Assembly: GCF_014641655.1 (NCBI RefSeq)
Contig: NZ_BMID01000001.1
Span: 124,001 to 188,000, forward strand
DNA from: Pseudoblastomonas marina
GTDB taxonomy: Bacteria > Pseudomonadota > Alphaproteobacteria > Sphingomonadales > Sphingomonadaceae
Reading direction: 5' to 3'
Length of the DNA stretch: 64,000 nucleotides
The position numbers and the translations under genes were made by a program. Numbering within the stretch: the first letter of the stretch is position 1; every line of letters begins with the position of its first letter. Shown here in pieces: positions 49,206 through 57,036 of the stretch. A model generated the notes under the pieces. It made no database searches, was not told the DNA's origin, and saw only the letters and a program-made list of their open reading frames with translations.

Positions 49206-49227
49206 CACATAAAGCTTTCTTTATATG
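49206..49227. promoter_or_regulatory. palindromic operator candidate before metK
   Basis: CACATAAAG (49206-49214), spacer CTTT, then CTTTATATG (49219-49227): a near-perfect inverted repeat (one mismatch) just upstream of the metK ribosome site GAGG. The CATATAAAG-N4-CTTTATATG pattern resembles, from memory, the sites of ArsR-type SAM-cycle regulators (SahR/SamR) in proteobacteria. Alternatively it is an RNA hairpin (ATAAAG/CTTTAT). Confidence 0.45.
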
Positions 49228-49235
49228 AGGCTCAA

Positions 49236-50447
49236 ATGCGCTCCGACTACCTGTTTACCTCCGAAAGCGTGTCCGAAGGCCATCCCGACAAGGTGTCGGA
49301 CCAGATTTCGGATGCGATCGTCGACCTGTTCCTCGCGAAGGATCCCGAGGCACGGGTCGCCTGCGAGACGATGACGACCACCCAGCGGGTGATCCTGTCG
49401 GGCGAGATTCGCGGCCAGGGCATCATGGACGCCGATGGAAACTGGGCGCCCGGTGTCGAACAGGAGATCGAGGAAACCGTGCGGGGCGTCGTGCGCGAGA
49501 TCGGCTACGAACAGGACGGCTTCCACTGGCAGACGCTGGTGTTCGAAAACCACCTGCACGGACAGAGCGTCCACATCGCACAGGGCGTCGATGCGAGCGG
49601 CAACAAGGACGAAGGCGCGGGCGACCAGGGCATCATGTTCGGCTTCGCCTGCGACGAGACGCCCGACCTGATGCCGGCACCGATCGATTACAGCCACAAG
49701 ATCCTCCACCGACTGGCCGAGGACCGCAAGAGCGGCGTCGCGCCGTTCCTCGAGCCCGACAGCAAGAGCCAGGTCACGCTGCGCTACAAGGATGGCAAGC
49801 CCGTCGCCTGCACCGCGGTGGTGGTCAGCACCCAGCACGCGCCGGGCTATGACGAGGGCGAGAAGGAAGCCGAGCTCCACGCCTACGTGAAGGGCGTGGT
49901 GACCGAGATCCTGCCCGACGGCTTCGTCTCGGACGACACCGTGTGGCACATCAACCCGACCGGCACCTTCGAGATCGGCGGACCGGACGGCGATGCGGGC
50001 CTCACCGGTCGCAAGATCATCGTCGACACCTATGGCGGCGCGGCCCCGCATGGCGGCGGCGCGTTCAGCGGCAAGGATCCGACCAAGGTCGATCGCAGCG
50101 CGGCCTATATCACCCGTTACCTCGCCAAGAACATCGTTGCAGCGGGTCTCGCCTCGCGCGTCACGATCCAGCTCGCCTATGCGATCGGCGTGTCCGAACC
50201 GCTGTCGCTCTATGTCGACACGCACGGCACCGGGACGGTCGACGACGCGGCGATCGAAGACGCGATCCGCGGCATCGCCAAGCTCGGCGGCCTGACCCCG
50301 CGCGGCATCCGCACGCATCTGGGTCTCAACAAGCCGATCTACCGCAAGAGCGCCGCCTACGGCCATTTCGGCCGCGACGTCGACGGCGATCACTTCCCGT
50401 GGGAACGGACCGACCTGGTCGACGATCTCAAGGCCGCGCTGGCGTAA
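49236..50447 (+). CDS. metK: S-adenosylmethionine synthetase
   Basis: A 403-residue MetK forming SAM from ATP and methionine. Signatures: [24 protein letters not shown] (in part: [10 protein letters not shown]), the [13 protein letters not shown] hexapeptide, the glycine-rich [22 protein letters not shown] (seen as GGGAFSGKD) and the catalytic His/Asp residues. Long metK types in alphaproteobacteria match this size. The ATG at 49236 is preceded by an operator-like palindrome and GAGG; an intrinsic terminator follows. Likely to be regulated by SAM/SAH state. Confidence 0.96.
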   Translation: MRSDYLFTSESVSEGHPDKVSDQISDAIVDLFLAKDPEARVACETMTTTQRVILSGEIRGQGIMDADGNWAPGVEQEIEETVRGVVREIGYEQDGFHWQTLVFENHLHGQSVHIAQGVDASGNKDEGAGDQGIMFGFACDETPDLMPAPIDYSHKILHRLAEDRKSGVAPFLEPDSKSQVTLRYKDGKPVACTAVVVSTQHAPGYDEGEKEAELHAYVKGVVTEILPDGFVSDDTVWHINPTGTFEIGGPDGDAGLTGRKIIVDTYGGAAPHGGGAFSGKDPTKVDRSAAYITRYLAKNIVAAGLASRVTIQLAYAIGVSEPLSLYVDTHGTGTVDDAAIEDAIRGIAKLGGLTPRGIRTHLGLNKPIYRKSAAYGHFGRDVDGDHFPWERTDLVDDLKAALA

Positions 50448-50467
50448 GCTTCAGTCTCACGCATACG

Positions 50468-50501
50468 AAGAGGGCGGCCCCGGCCGTGAGCCGCCCTTTT
50501 T
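50468..50501 (+). terminator. intrinsic terminator after metK
   Basis: AGGGCGGC (50471-50478) pairs with GCCGCCCT (50490-50497), 8 bp, extended by A-T and G-T pairs outwards, and is followed by TTTT. The loop is 11 bases. The minus strand side lacks a T-tract, so it mainly stops metK before the convergent CoA-transferase gene. Confidence 0.85.
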
Positions 50502-50505
50502 CGTT

Positions 50506-51645
50506 TCAGTCGCCGTGCTCGCCCTGGCGCGGCGAGGGCTGGTCGAGCGCCAGCTCGGCATCGGAGAAGCGGAACGGGCTGCGCAGGCCGGGCACCCCGT
50601 CGCAATCGAGCTTCATGCCGCGCGCGATCACCTGCGGGTCGGCGAAGACCTCGTCGAGATCGTTGATCGGGCCGGCGGGGATTCCGGCCTCGGCACAATG
50701 GTGCAGCAGGTCGTCCCGGTTCCAAGATGTGGTCTCGACCGCGATCAGCGCGTCGAGTTCGTCGCGGTTGGCGAGGCGATCGGCGTTGGTGGCGAAGCGT
50801 CGTTCCTCGAGCAGGTCGTGGCGGTCGAGCACTTCGAGCAGCTTGCGGAACAGCTTGTCGTTGGCGGGGGCGAGCACCACCGGTCCGTCTTGGGTCGGGA
50901 ACACGCCATAGGCGCTGACCTGCGCGTGACTGTTGCCCATGCGCGGCGGGTTCCGCCCGGTCGCGAACAGGCTCATCGCCTGGTTGGCGAGCAGCGAGAC
51001 CGAGCAATCGAGCAGCGCCATGTCGATCCACTGACCCATCCCCGTGCGTTCGCGCATCAGCAGTGCCGACTGGATCGCGATCACCGACCACAGCGCGCAG
51101 GACAGGTCCGAGATCGAGACCCCCGCCTTCATCGGTTCGCCGTCGGGCTCGCCGGTCAGCCCCATGAACCCGCTCATCGCCTGGATCATGAAATCGTAGC
51201 CCGGCTCGTCGCGTCGCGGCCCGTCCTGCCCGAAGCCGGTGATCGAGCAATAGACTAGCGACGGATTGGCGTTCGAGAGCGCGGCGTAGTCGAGCCCGAA
51301 TTTCGCCAACGCATCCGGTTTGAAGTTCTCGAGCACGACGTCCGCGTCCGCGGCGAGCTCGCGCACGCGAGCAAGGTCGCCCTCGTCGCGAAAATCGGCA
51401 ACGATCCCGCGCTTGCCGCGATTGCAGGCATGGTAATAGGCGGCGGTGGTCTCGCCTTCGCGCTCGACGAAGGGCGGCCCCCACTGGCGCGTCGTATCGC
51501 CTTCGGGGCTTTCGACCTTGATCACGTCCGCGCCGAGGTCCGCGAGAATCTGTCCGGCGAACGGCCCGGCCAGAACCCGCGACAGGTCGAGCACCTTCAC
51601 CCCCGCGAGCGGGGCGTTCGGCTTGCGCGGATTATCGAGCCACAT
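50506..51645 (-). CDS. CaiB/BaiF family CoA-transferase
   Basis: A 379-residue class III CoA-transferase, moving CoA between carboxylic acids through a covalent Asp intermediate. Signs: GVKVLDLSRVLAGPFAGQILADLGADVIKVESPEGD (read in parts: LDLSRVLAGPFAGQ, DVIKVESPEGDTTR), GKRGIVADFRDE and the catalytic Asp region PGYDFMIQAMSGFMGLTG. Family length is normal. It ends the scoA-lipoproteins-scoB run, 20 bases after scoB, so it is likely part of the same operon; substrate not predictable. Confidence 0.92.
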   Translation of the reverse strand: MWLDNPRKPNAPLAGVKVLDLSRVLAGPFAGQILADLGADVIKVESPEGDTTRQWGPPFVEREGETTAAYYHACNRGKRGIVADFRDEGDLARVRELAADADVVLENFKPDALAKFGLDYAALSNANPSLVYCSITGFGQDGPRRDEPGYDFMIQAMSGFMGLTGEPDGEPMKAGVSISDLSCALWSVIAIQSALLMRERTGMGQWIDMALLDCSVSLLANQAMSLFATGRNPPRMGNSHAQVSAYGVFPTQDGPVVLAPANDKLFRKLLEVLDRHDLLEERRFATNADRLANRDELDALIAVETTSWNRDDLLHHCAEAGIPAGPINDLDEVFADPQVIARGMKLDCDGVPGLRSPFRFSDAELALDQPSPRQGEHGD

Positions 51646-51665
51646 GGCCGGTCAGCCCTACAATA

Positions 51666-52310
51666 TCAGCCGAGAGCGACCTCGTACTCGGCGGTGGTCG
51701 CCGCGGCGATCTCCTCCTCGGTCACGCCGGGCGCGAGTTCGATCAGCTGGAACTTGCTGTCGTGATCCTTGCGACGGAACACGCCCATATTGGTCACGAT
51801 CATGTCGACCACGTTGGTGCCGGTGAGCGGCAGCGTGCATTCGGGGATAAACTTGGGCGAACCGTCCTTGGCGGTGTGATCCATCACCACGATGATCTTC
51901 TTGACGCCCGCGACGAGGTCCATCGCCCCGCCCATGCCCTTGATCATCTTGCCCGGGATCATCCAGTTGGCGATGTCGCCGTTTTCGGCGACTTCCATCG
52001 CGCCGAGCACGGTCAGGTCGATATGCCCGCCGCGGATCATCGCGAAGCTCTGCGCACTGTCGAAATAGGCGCTGTGCTCCAGTTCGCTGATGGTCTGCTT
52101 GCCGGCATTGATCAGGTCGGCATCCTCCTCGCCCTCATAGGGGAAGGGGCCGATGCCGAGCATGCCGTTCTCGCTCTGCAGCGTTACGTGCATCCCTTCG
52201 GGTATGTGGTTGGCGACCAGCGTGGGGATGCCGATGCCGAGATTGACGTAATAGCCGTCTTCGAGCTCCTGCGCGGCGCGCGCGGCCATTTGATTGCGAT
52301 CCCAGGGCAT
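51666..52310 (-). CDS. scoB: 3-oxoacid CoA-transferase subunit B
   Basis: A 214-residue beta subunit of succinyl-CoA:3-ketoacid CoA-transferase (SCOT), which activates acetoacetate using succinyl-CoA. Motifs: [17 protein letters not shown], the catalytic Glu in [26 protein letters not shown] and [12 protein letters not shown]. The A subunit (scoA) is 1.3 kb upstream in the same operon, separated by two lipoprotein genes. The start lies 3 bases after the stop of the preceding gene. Confidence 0.95.
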   Translation of the reverse strand: MPWDRNQMAARAAQELEDGYYVNLGIGIPTLVANHIPEGMHVTLQSENGMLGIGPFPYEGEEDADLINAGKQTISELEHSAYFDSAQSFAMIRGGHIDLTVLGAMEVAENGDIANWMIPGKMIKGMGGAMDLVAGVKKIIVVMDHTAKDGSPKFIPECTLPLTGTNVVDMIVTNMGVFRRKDHDSKFQLIELAPGVTEEEIAAATTAEYEVALG

Positions 52311-52313
52311 GAA

Positions 52314-52856
52314 TTACTCTCCGCTCATGTCAGTCGGCAGCGCGCGGCCGGGGCCGGTCGCCTGCCAGAAAATCGATTGTACCTTCCAAATCCCGTCGAT
52401 GCGGGCGAACTGGAAGGAATTGATCCCGCGCACGCTGCCAGGCGTGCCGTCGGGATTGGTGAATGTGCCTTCGTAGGACGACCATGCATGGGCGAGGTCG
52501 CCCCATACCTCGATTCGCCGCGAAAGCTGGCGTTCGGTGAAGCCGCGCTCGACGAGGAACGGGCCGCTGCGCGCGATGTAATCGTCGACCGTCCCGCCCG
52601 AAACGCCATCGGGCCCGATCGAGGAGAGACGCGCATCGGCGGTGAACAGCGAGCGCATCCGGTCGAATTCGCGCGATTGGCCGACGGGGCCGCTGATGAC
52701 GCCGTAGACATCTTCGAGCAGCGCATCGATCGCTGCGACGTCGGCCGCGGGCGCTTCGGTGCGGGGCGTAGCCGGTGCCGCCTCGTAGGTGTTGTATGTG
52801 CTGGTCGAGCACGCCGCCAGCGGCAGCATTGCAATGGCGAGGATCAGATATCGCAT
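52314..52856 (-). CDS. NTF2-like lipoprotein
   Basis: A 180-residue lipoprotein (signal with LPLAAC lipobox, Cys at residue 16). The mature part resembles the SnoaL/NTF2-like fold (DUF4440-type): VAAIDALLEDVYGVISGP at the helix, FDRMRSLFTADARL, YIARSGPFLVERGFTE, and SYEGTFTNPDGT, ending in IWKVQSIFWQATG. The fold is often a ligand or catalytic pocket. It is squeezed between the HAD lipoprotein (1 base) and scoB (3 bases), so it belongs to the acetoacetate operon. Function unknown. Confidence 0.72.
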   Translation of the reverse strand: MRYLILAIAMLPLAACSTSTYNTYEAAPATPRTEAPAADVAAIDALLEDVYGVISGPVGQSREFDRMRSLFTADARLSSIGPDGVSGGTVDDYIARSGPFLVERGFTERQLSRRIEVWGDLAHAWSSYEGTFTNPDGTPGSVRGINSFQFARIDGIWKVQSIFWQATGPGRALPTDMSGE

Positions 52857-52857
52857 G

Positions 52858-53661
52858 TCAGTCTCCCTCCGCGAGCACCGGGGGAACTAGGAACCACCCT
52901 TGGCCGATCAGCGGTTCGAGTGCGAATGCCGCGCTTTCGTCGCGCAGAAAACCGTAAAGCTCGTCGAAATCGGCGCGTCGGTCGCCCGCGATCGCCTCGA
53001 TGCAGAATTCCTCGCCGAGACGGCGGCGAAGGCCCTGCTTGCGTTCGCTCGGCGCGGGCAATGCGAGCACGTCGCGCCCTGCCGGATCGAGCATGGTGCG
53101 CGCGAGCAGCTGGCGGATCGCCTCGGTCCGGCTGCGGTCGGCACCGCTCAGCCACACGATCGTCAGCCCCTTGGCGCGCAGTCGCGACAGCGCGGGCGCA
53201 AGCTCGACCGCGATTTTCGCCACCGCATCCGGATCGAGCACCTCGTCCTGCGGATCGAGATCGATCATCACGGCGGGGGCCTGGTCGGCGCAGGCGCGCG
53301 TCTCGGGCGAAAGCGCGTCGGGATTCGCCAGCACGGTCGAGCGGCGGGTCTCGTTGGGCAAGTAGGCACGCGCCTCGGCCAGCGCGTAGGCCACGAACGC
53401 GTCGTAGGGCGTCGGCCCCGACAGCGCAGCCTGTAGCGGGAGGGGTGTCGACGCCTCGAGGCCGGTCGCGGCGCGAGTGGCCGTCGTGTCGGGGGGCGTC
53501 GGTCGCGTGGCAACCGTCTCGGGTGCTGTCTTCGCGGTGCCGCCGCGCGCGGTGGACCCGGCGATCGCGCCGCCGGCCAGCACCGGGATCGCCGCCGCGA
53601 CGCAGCCCGACAGGGCGGCCCCCAGCAGCGTCGCCAGACCGAGGCGGCCCGCGCGGATCAA
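52858..53661 (-). CDS. HAD-like lipoprotein
   Basis: A 267-residue lipoprotein: TTG start (overlap TTGA with the scoA stop), signal IRAGRLGLATLLGAALSGC with the lipobox LSGC, then a Thr/Pro-rich spacer, then a HAD-type fold: DLDPQDEVLDP (motif I, DxD), TIVWLSGADRS (motif II Ser), RKQGLRRRL (Lys) and IAGDRRADFDELYGF (motif IV). I infer an envelope acid phosphatase-like protein. Such proteins are annotated as hypothetical in sphingomonads. It is located between scoA and scoB, which is unusual. The start is decided by the lipobox; no ATG is available. Confidence 0.68.
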   Translation of the reverse strand: MIRAGRLGLATLLGAALSGCVAAAIPVLAGGAIAGSTARGGTAKTAPETVATRPTPPDTTATRAATGLEASTPLPLQAALSGPTPYDAFVAYALAEARAYLPNETRRSTVLANPDALSPETRACADQAPAVMIDLDPQDEVLDPDAVAKIAVELAPALSRLRAKGLTIVWLSGADRSRTEAIRQLLARTMLDPAGRDVLALPAPSERKQGLRRRLGEEFCIEAIAGDRRADFDELYGFLRDESAAFALEPLIGQGWFLVPPVLAEGD

Positions 53662-54365
53662 GCCTCGGCGCGCTCGCGCGTGGTGCGGAACTCGATCTTC
53701 TTGTCGTAAGGCGCGCCGACGATCATCCGCTGGACGTAGACGCCCGGCAGGTGGATGCAGTCGGGATCGAGTTCGCCCGCGGACACCACTTCCTCGACCT
53801 CGACCACGCAGACCTTGCCGCAGGTCGCGGCCGGCTGGTTGAAATTGCGTGCGGTCTTGCGGAACACGAGGTTGCCGGTCTCGTCGGCCTTCCATGCCTT
53901 CACCAGTGCGAGATCGGCGAAGATGCCCCGCTCCATCACATAGTCCTCGCCGTCGAAGCTGCGAACTTCCTTGCCCTCGGCGACCTGCGTTCCGACCCCG
54001 GTCTTGGTGAAGAAGGCGGGGATGCCCGCGCCCCCGGCGCGCATGCGCTCGGCGAGCGTTCCCTGCGGACAGAATTCGACTTCGAGTTCGCCGGCGAGAA
54101 ACTGGCGTTCGAACTCCTTGTTCTCGCCGACATAGGAGGAGATCATCTTCCTGACCTGCTTGGTGCGCAGCAGCTTGCCGATGCCTTCATTGTCGATTCC
54201 GGCATTGTTGCTGGCGAAGGTCAGGTCCTTGACCCCGCTGTCGCGCACCGCGTCGAGGAGGCGTTCGGGAATGCCGCACAGGCCGAAGCCCCCGGCGGCG
54301 ATGATCAGGCCGTCTTCGAGCAATCCTTCGAGGGCGGCGGCGGCATCGGGATAGAGTTTCTGCAT
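53658..54365 (-). CDS. scoA: 3-oxoacid CoA-transferase subunit A
   Basis: A 235-residue alpha subunit of SCOT. The glycine-rich start GGFGLCGIPERLLDA, DLTFASNNAGIDNEGIGKLL, KMISSYVGENKEFERQFLAGELEVEFCPQGTLAERMRAGG (seen in parts) and GIPAFFTKTGVGT are family signatures. I chose ATG 54365 (MQKLYPDAAAAL); the frame continues 41 codons upstream but crosses the operator-like repeat. It leads a tight minus-strand operon: scoA, HAD lipoprotein, NTF2-like lipoprotein, scoB, CaiB-type transferase. Confidence 0.94.
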   Translation of the reverse strand: MQKLYPDAAAALEGLLEDGLIIAAGGFGLCGIPERLLDAVRDSGVKDLTFASNNAGIDNEGIGKLLRTKQVRKMISSYVGENKEFERQFLAGELEVEFCPQGTLAERMRAGGAGIPAFFTKTGVGTQVAEGKEVRSFDGEDYVMERGIFADLALVKAWKADETGNLVFRKTARNFNQPAATCGKVCVVEVEEVVSAGELDPDCIHLPGVYVQRMIVGAPYDKKIEFRTTRERAEA

Positions 54366-54430
54366 GCCGCGCGGATTAAGCGGCACGAACGCGATTGTCA
54401 CGGGTCGAATTGTGGGCATTCCGCGGCGGA

Positions 54431-54451
54431 GTGTTGCGCAAGACGCAACAC
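54431..54451. promoter_or_regulatory. 8-bp inverted repeat, candidate operator
   Basis: GTGTTGCG (54431-54438), 5-base spacer CAAGA, CGCAACAC (54444-54451): a perfect dyad 66 bases upstream of the scoA start and 19 bases before the -35 of the small RNA. Its position between two divergent transcription units suits an operator for a dimeric repressor or activator. Identity unknown. Confidence 0.45.
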
Positions 54452-54469
54452 GCGGCCCGCATTTCGCAC

Positions 54470-54498
54470 TTGCACAAATTTGCTGCACCGCACATAAA
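54470..54498 (+). promoter_or_regulatory. promoter of a putative small RNA
   Basis: TTGCAC (54470-54475), 17-base spacer, CATAAA (54493-54498). The -35 matches the TTGACA consensus at 5 of 6 and the -10 matches TATAAT at 4 of 6, with ideal spacing. No plus-strand gene begins between it and the terminator at 54536. Confidence 0.5.
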
Positions 54499-54504
54499 GA
54501 CTGC

Positions 54505-54566
54505 GCCTATTAGGCATCCTCTCCCAAAACTTCCCAGCCCGGGAGCTTCGGCTCCCGGGCTTTTTT
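54505..54566 (+). ncRNA. putative ~60-nt small RNA with anti-SD stretch
   Basis: Between the candidate promoter and a textbook terminator there is no plausible ORF. The transcript would begin near 54505, carry the single-stranded CATCCTCTCCCAAAAC (54515-54530) and end with the terminator hairpin (UUCG loop). The TCCTCTCC part is complementary to a purine-rich Shine-Dalgarno such as the GGAGAGGA of the TonB-receptor leader. Similar short C-rich RNAs are known in alphaproteobacteria. It could alternatively be an attenuated leader of the CDC48-like gene. Confidence 0.5.
54536..54566 (+). terminator. intrinsic terminator with UUCG loop
   Basis: AGCCCGGGAGC (54536-54546), loop TTCG, GCTCCCGGGCT (54551-54561) and TTTTT (to 54566). 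The 11-bp perfect stem with a UUCG tetraloop and a T-tract is a very strong terminator on the plus strand, with no annotated gene upstream of it on that strand. Confidence 0.9.
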
Positions 54567-54690
54567 CTTGCTCGCTCGCTGGAACTGCAGGGCCCCCAAG
54601 GCACCTTTGCCTGGCTCGTTCATTTGCATTGGAGGGAGGGCGTTCCTAGCTCTCCCCGGCAAACGAGAACGATAACGGAGCGGGCTTTCC

Positions 54691-57021
54691 ATGGCGGATG
54701 CGAAGAGGGCGGTCGAAGAGAAGACCGTCAAACTACAGGTCGCGAACGCCAAGCAGGAGGAAAGCGGCAGCGGCATGGCCCGCATCGCGCGCTCGGCGAT
54801 GAGCGCGCTCGGAGTCACCGAAGGCGACGTGATCGAGATCGAGGGCAAGGATACTACCGTCGCACGCGTGCTTGCGCCCTATGCCGACGACGAGGGGCTC
54901 GAAGTGATCCGGCTCGATGGTCTCCAGCGCTCGAATGCCGAGGCGCGTGCGGGCGACCACGTCACCATCCGCAAGGTCGAATCGCGTCCCGCCAAGCGGG
55001 TGATCTTCGCTCCCGCCCAGCGCGAGATGAAGCTCCAGGGGCCAGGCGAGGCATTGAAACGCAATTTCTTCGGTCGTCCCTTGCTGACCGGCGATTTGGT
55101 CGCGACGCGTGGCCGCCAGCCGGTGCAGAACATGCCCCCCGAACTCGCGCGGATGGTCAACGCGCCGGCCTTCGCGCTGACCGAGATCCGCCTGTCCGTG
55201 GTGTCGACCGCACCGCGCGGCGTGGTCCATATCGACGAGACGACCGAAGTCGAATTGCGAACAGAGTTCGCCGAAGCGCAGGGCCCCGGCGCGGCGGTCA
55301 ATTACGACGATGTGGGCGGGATGGAGGAGACCATCCAGCAATTGCGCGAGATGGTCGAACTCCCGCTGCGTTATCCCGAGCTGTTCACCCGGCTCGGCGT
55401 GGATCCGCCCAAGGGTGTGCTGCTCCACGGTCCGCCGGGAACCGGCAAGACCCGGCTCGCGCAGGCGGTCGCGAACGAGAGTGAAGCGGCGTTCTTCACC
55501 ATCAACGGTCCCGAAATCATGGGCTCGGCCTATGGCGAGAGCGAAAAGCGCCTGCGCGACGTGTTCGAGGAGGCGGCGCGCAGCCAGCCCGCCATCGTCT
55601 TCATCGACGAGATCGATTCGATCGCCCCCAAGCGCGACCAAGTGCAGGGCGAAGCCGAAAAGCGCCTCGTCGCCCAGTTGCTGACGCTGATGGACGGGTT
55701 GTCGAACCGCGCCAACGTCGTGGTGATCGCAGCCACAAACCGCCCCGATGCGGTCGACGAGGCGCTGCGGCGACCCGGCCGCTTCGATCGCGAGATCGTT
55801 ATCGGTGTGCCCGACGAGAACGGGCGCCGCGAAATCCTCGCGATCCACACCCGCGGCATGCCACTCGGCGACGAAGTCGATCTCGACGAGCTGGCGCGCG
55901 GGACGCATGGTTTCGTTGGCGCCGACCTTGCCGCGCTCGCGCGCGAGGCGGCGATCGAAGCGGTCCGCCGGATCATGCCCGAGCTCGATCTCGAGGCGCA
56001 GGCGATCCCCGAGGACGTCCTCGAGAAGCTGCAGGTCGAGCGCGACGATTTCCTCGAGGCGCTGAAGCGCGTCAGCCCCTCGGCGATGCGTGAGGTGATG
56101 GTCCAGGTCCCGCAGGTCGGCTGGAAGGATGTCGGCGGGGTCGACGAGGCGGCCGACCGCTTGCGCGAGACCGTCGAACTGCCGCTCAAGGATCCCGAGA
56201 GCTTCCACCGGCTCGGCATCCGTCCGGCCAAGGGCGTGCTGCTCTACGGCCCGCCCGGCACCGGCAAGACCCTGCTGGCGAAGGCCGCGGCGCGCGAGGC
56301 GCAGGCCAATTTCATCTCGATGAAGAGCTCGGACCTGCTCAGCAAGTGGTACGGCGAGAGCGAGCAGCAGATCGCCCGCATGTTCGCCCGTGCCCGCGCG
56401 GTGGCGCCCTGCATCGTCTTTATCGACGAGATCGACAGCCTCGTGCCCGCGCGCGGCAGCGGGAGCGGCGAACCGCAGGTCACTGCGCGCGTGGTCAACA
56501 CGCTGCTCGCCGAGATGGACGGGATGGAGGAATTGCAGTCGGTGGTGGTGGTCGGCGCGACCAATCGCCCGACGCTGGTCGATCCCGCGCTGCTGCGCCC
56601 CGGGCGCTTCGACGAGCTGGTCTATGTCGGCCCGCCCGACCTCGAGGGACGCGAGCACATTCTCAGGATCCACACCAAGAAGATGCCTCTCGCCAAGGAT
56701 GTGGATCTTGCCGCGATCGCCAGGAAGACCGCGCGCTTCACCGGGGCCGATCTCGAAGACGTGGTCCGCCGCGCCGGCCTGATCGCGATCCGCAAGGAAG
56801 GCTCGGAGGTGAATGAGGTGACCGCGGAGAACTTCGCCGAGGCGCTCGAGGATTCGCGCGCCACCGTCACCGCGCAGATGGAGAAGGAATATTCGAAGAT
56901 GAAGGGCGAACTGAAGAAGCGCGCCAACGCGGTGCGTCCGATCGGCTTCGTCTGGCCCGACACGCTCGAACCCGAACGCGACGAGAAGCATCCGAACCCG
57001 ACCCCGCCCGGGATCGAATAG
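54691..57021 (+). CDS. CDC48/VAT-type AAA+ ATPase
   Basis: A 776-residue protein with the p97 architecture: an N-domain (residues 1-195, double-psi barrel KLQVANAKQEESG, ARIARSAMSALGVTEGD), D1 with Walker A HGPPGTGKTRLAQ at 247-254 and Walker B FIDEIDSIAP, and D2 with Walker A YGPPGTGKTLLAK at 520-527 and Walker B FIDEIDSLVP. Both modules keep the catalytic Glu and SRH (NRPDAVDEALRRPGRFDR and NRPTLVDPALLRPGRFDE). It should unfold substrates by ATP hydrolysis. Homologues are typical of archaea and eukaryotes, with a minority of bacteria. It is alone on the strand, after a small-RNA-like element. Confidence 0.9.
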   Translation: MADAKRAVEEKTVKLQVANAKQEESGSGMARIARSAMSALGVTEGDVIEIEGKDTTVARVLAPYADDEGLEVIRLDGLQRSNAEARAGDHVTIRKVESRPAKRVIFAPAQREMKLQGPGEALKRNFFGRPLLTGDLVATRGRQPVQNMPPELARMVNAPAFALTEIRLSVVSTAPRGVVHIDETTEVELRTEFAEAQGPGAAVNYDDVGGMEETIQQLREMVELPLRYPELFTRLGVDPPKGVLLHGPPGTGKTRLAQAVANESEAAFFTINGPEIMGSAYGESEKRLRDVFEEAARSQPAIVFIDEIDSIAPKRDQVQGEAEKRLVAQLLTLMDGLSNRANVVVIAATNRPDAVDEALRRPGRFDREIVIGVPDENGRREILAIHTRGMPLGDEVDLDELARGTHGFVGADLAALAREAAIEAVRRIMPELDLEAQAIPEDVLEKLQVERDDFLEALKRVSPSAMREVMVQVPQVGWKDVGGVDEAADRLRETVELPLKDPESFHRLGIRPAKGVLLYGPPGTGKTLLAKAAAREAQANFISMKSSDLLSKWYGESEQQIARMFARARAVAPCIVFIDEIDSLVPARGSGSGEPQVTARVVNTLLAEMDGMEELQSVVVVGATNRPTLVDPALLRPGRFDELVYVGPPDLEGREHILRIHTKKMPLAKDVDLAAIARKTARFTGADLEDVVRRAGLIAIRKEGSEVNEVTAENFAEALEDSRATVTAQMEKEYSKMKGELKKRANAVRPIGFVWPDTLEPERDEKHPNPTPPGIE

Positions 57022-57036
57022 CGCGTTCTGGTGCGG

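Larger units (their letters stand above)
54366..54690. other. 325-base intergenic region scoA-CDC48
   Basis: This divergent gap holds: an inverted repeat at 54431-54451, a sigma-70-like promoter at 54470-54498, a putative small RNA at about 54505-54566 ending in an intrinsic terminator, and about 125 bases leading to the CDC48-like ATG. No protein gene is recognised. CDC48 must have its own promoter beyond the terminator or be read through it; I see none that convinces me. Confidence 0.7.

Noticed and set aside
49195-49235. SAM-II or SAM/SAH riboswitch before metK
   Set aside because: The 41-base gap is too short and lacks the conserved pseudoknot residues I know; the palindrome fits an operator better.
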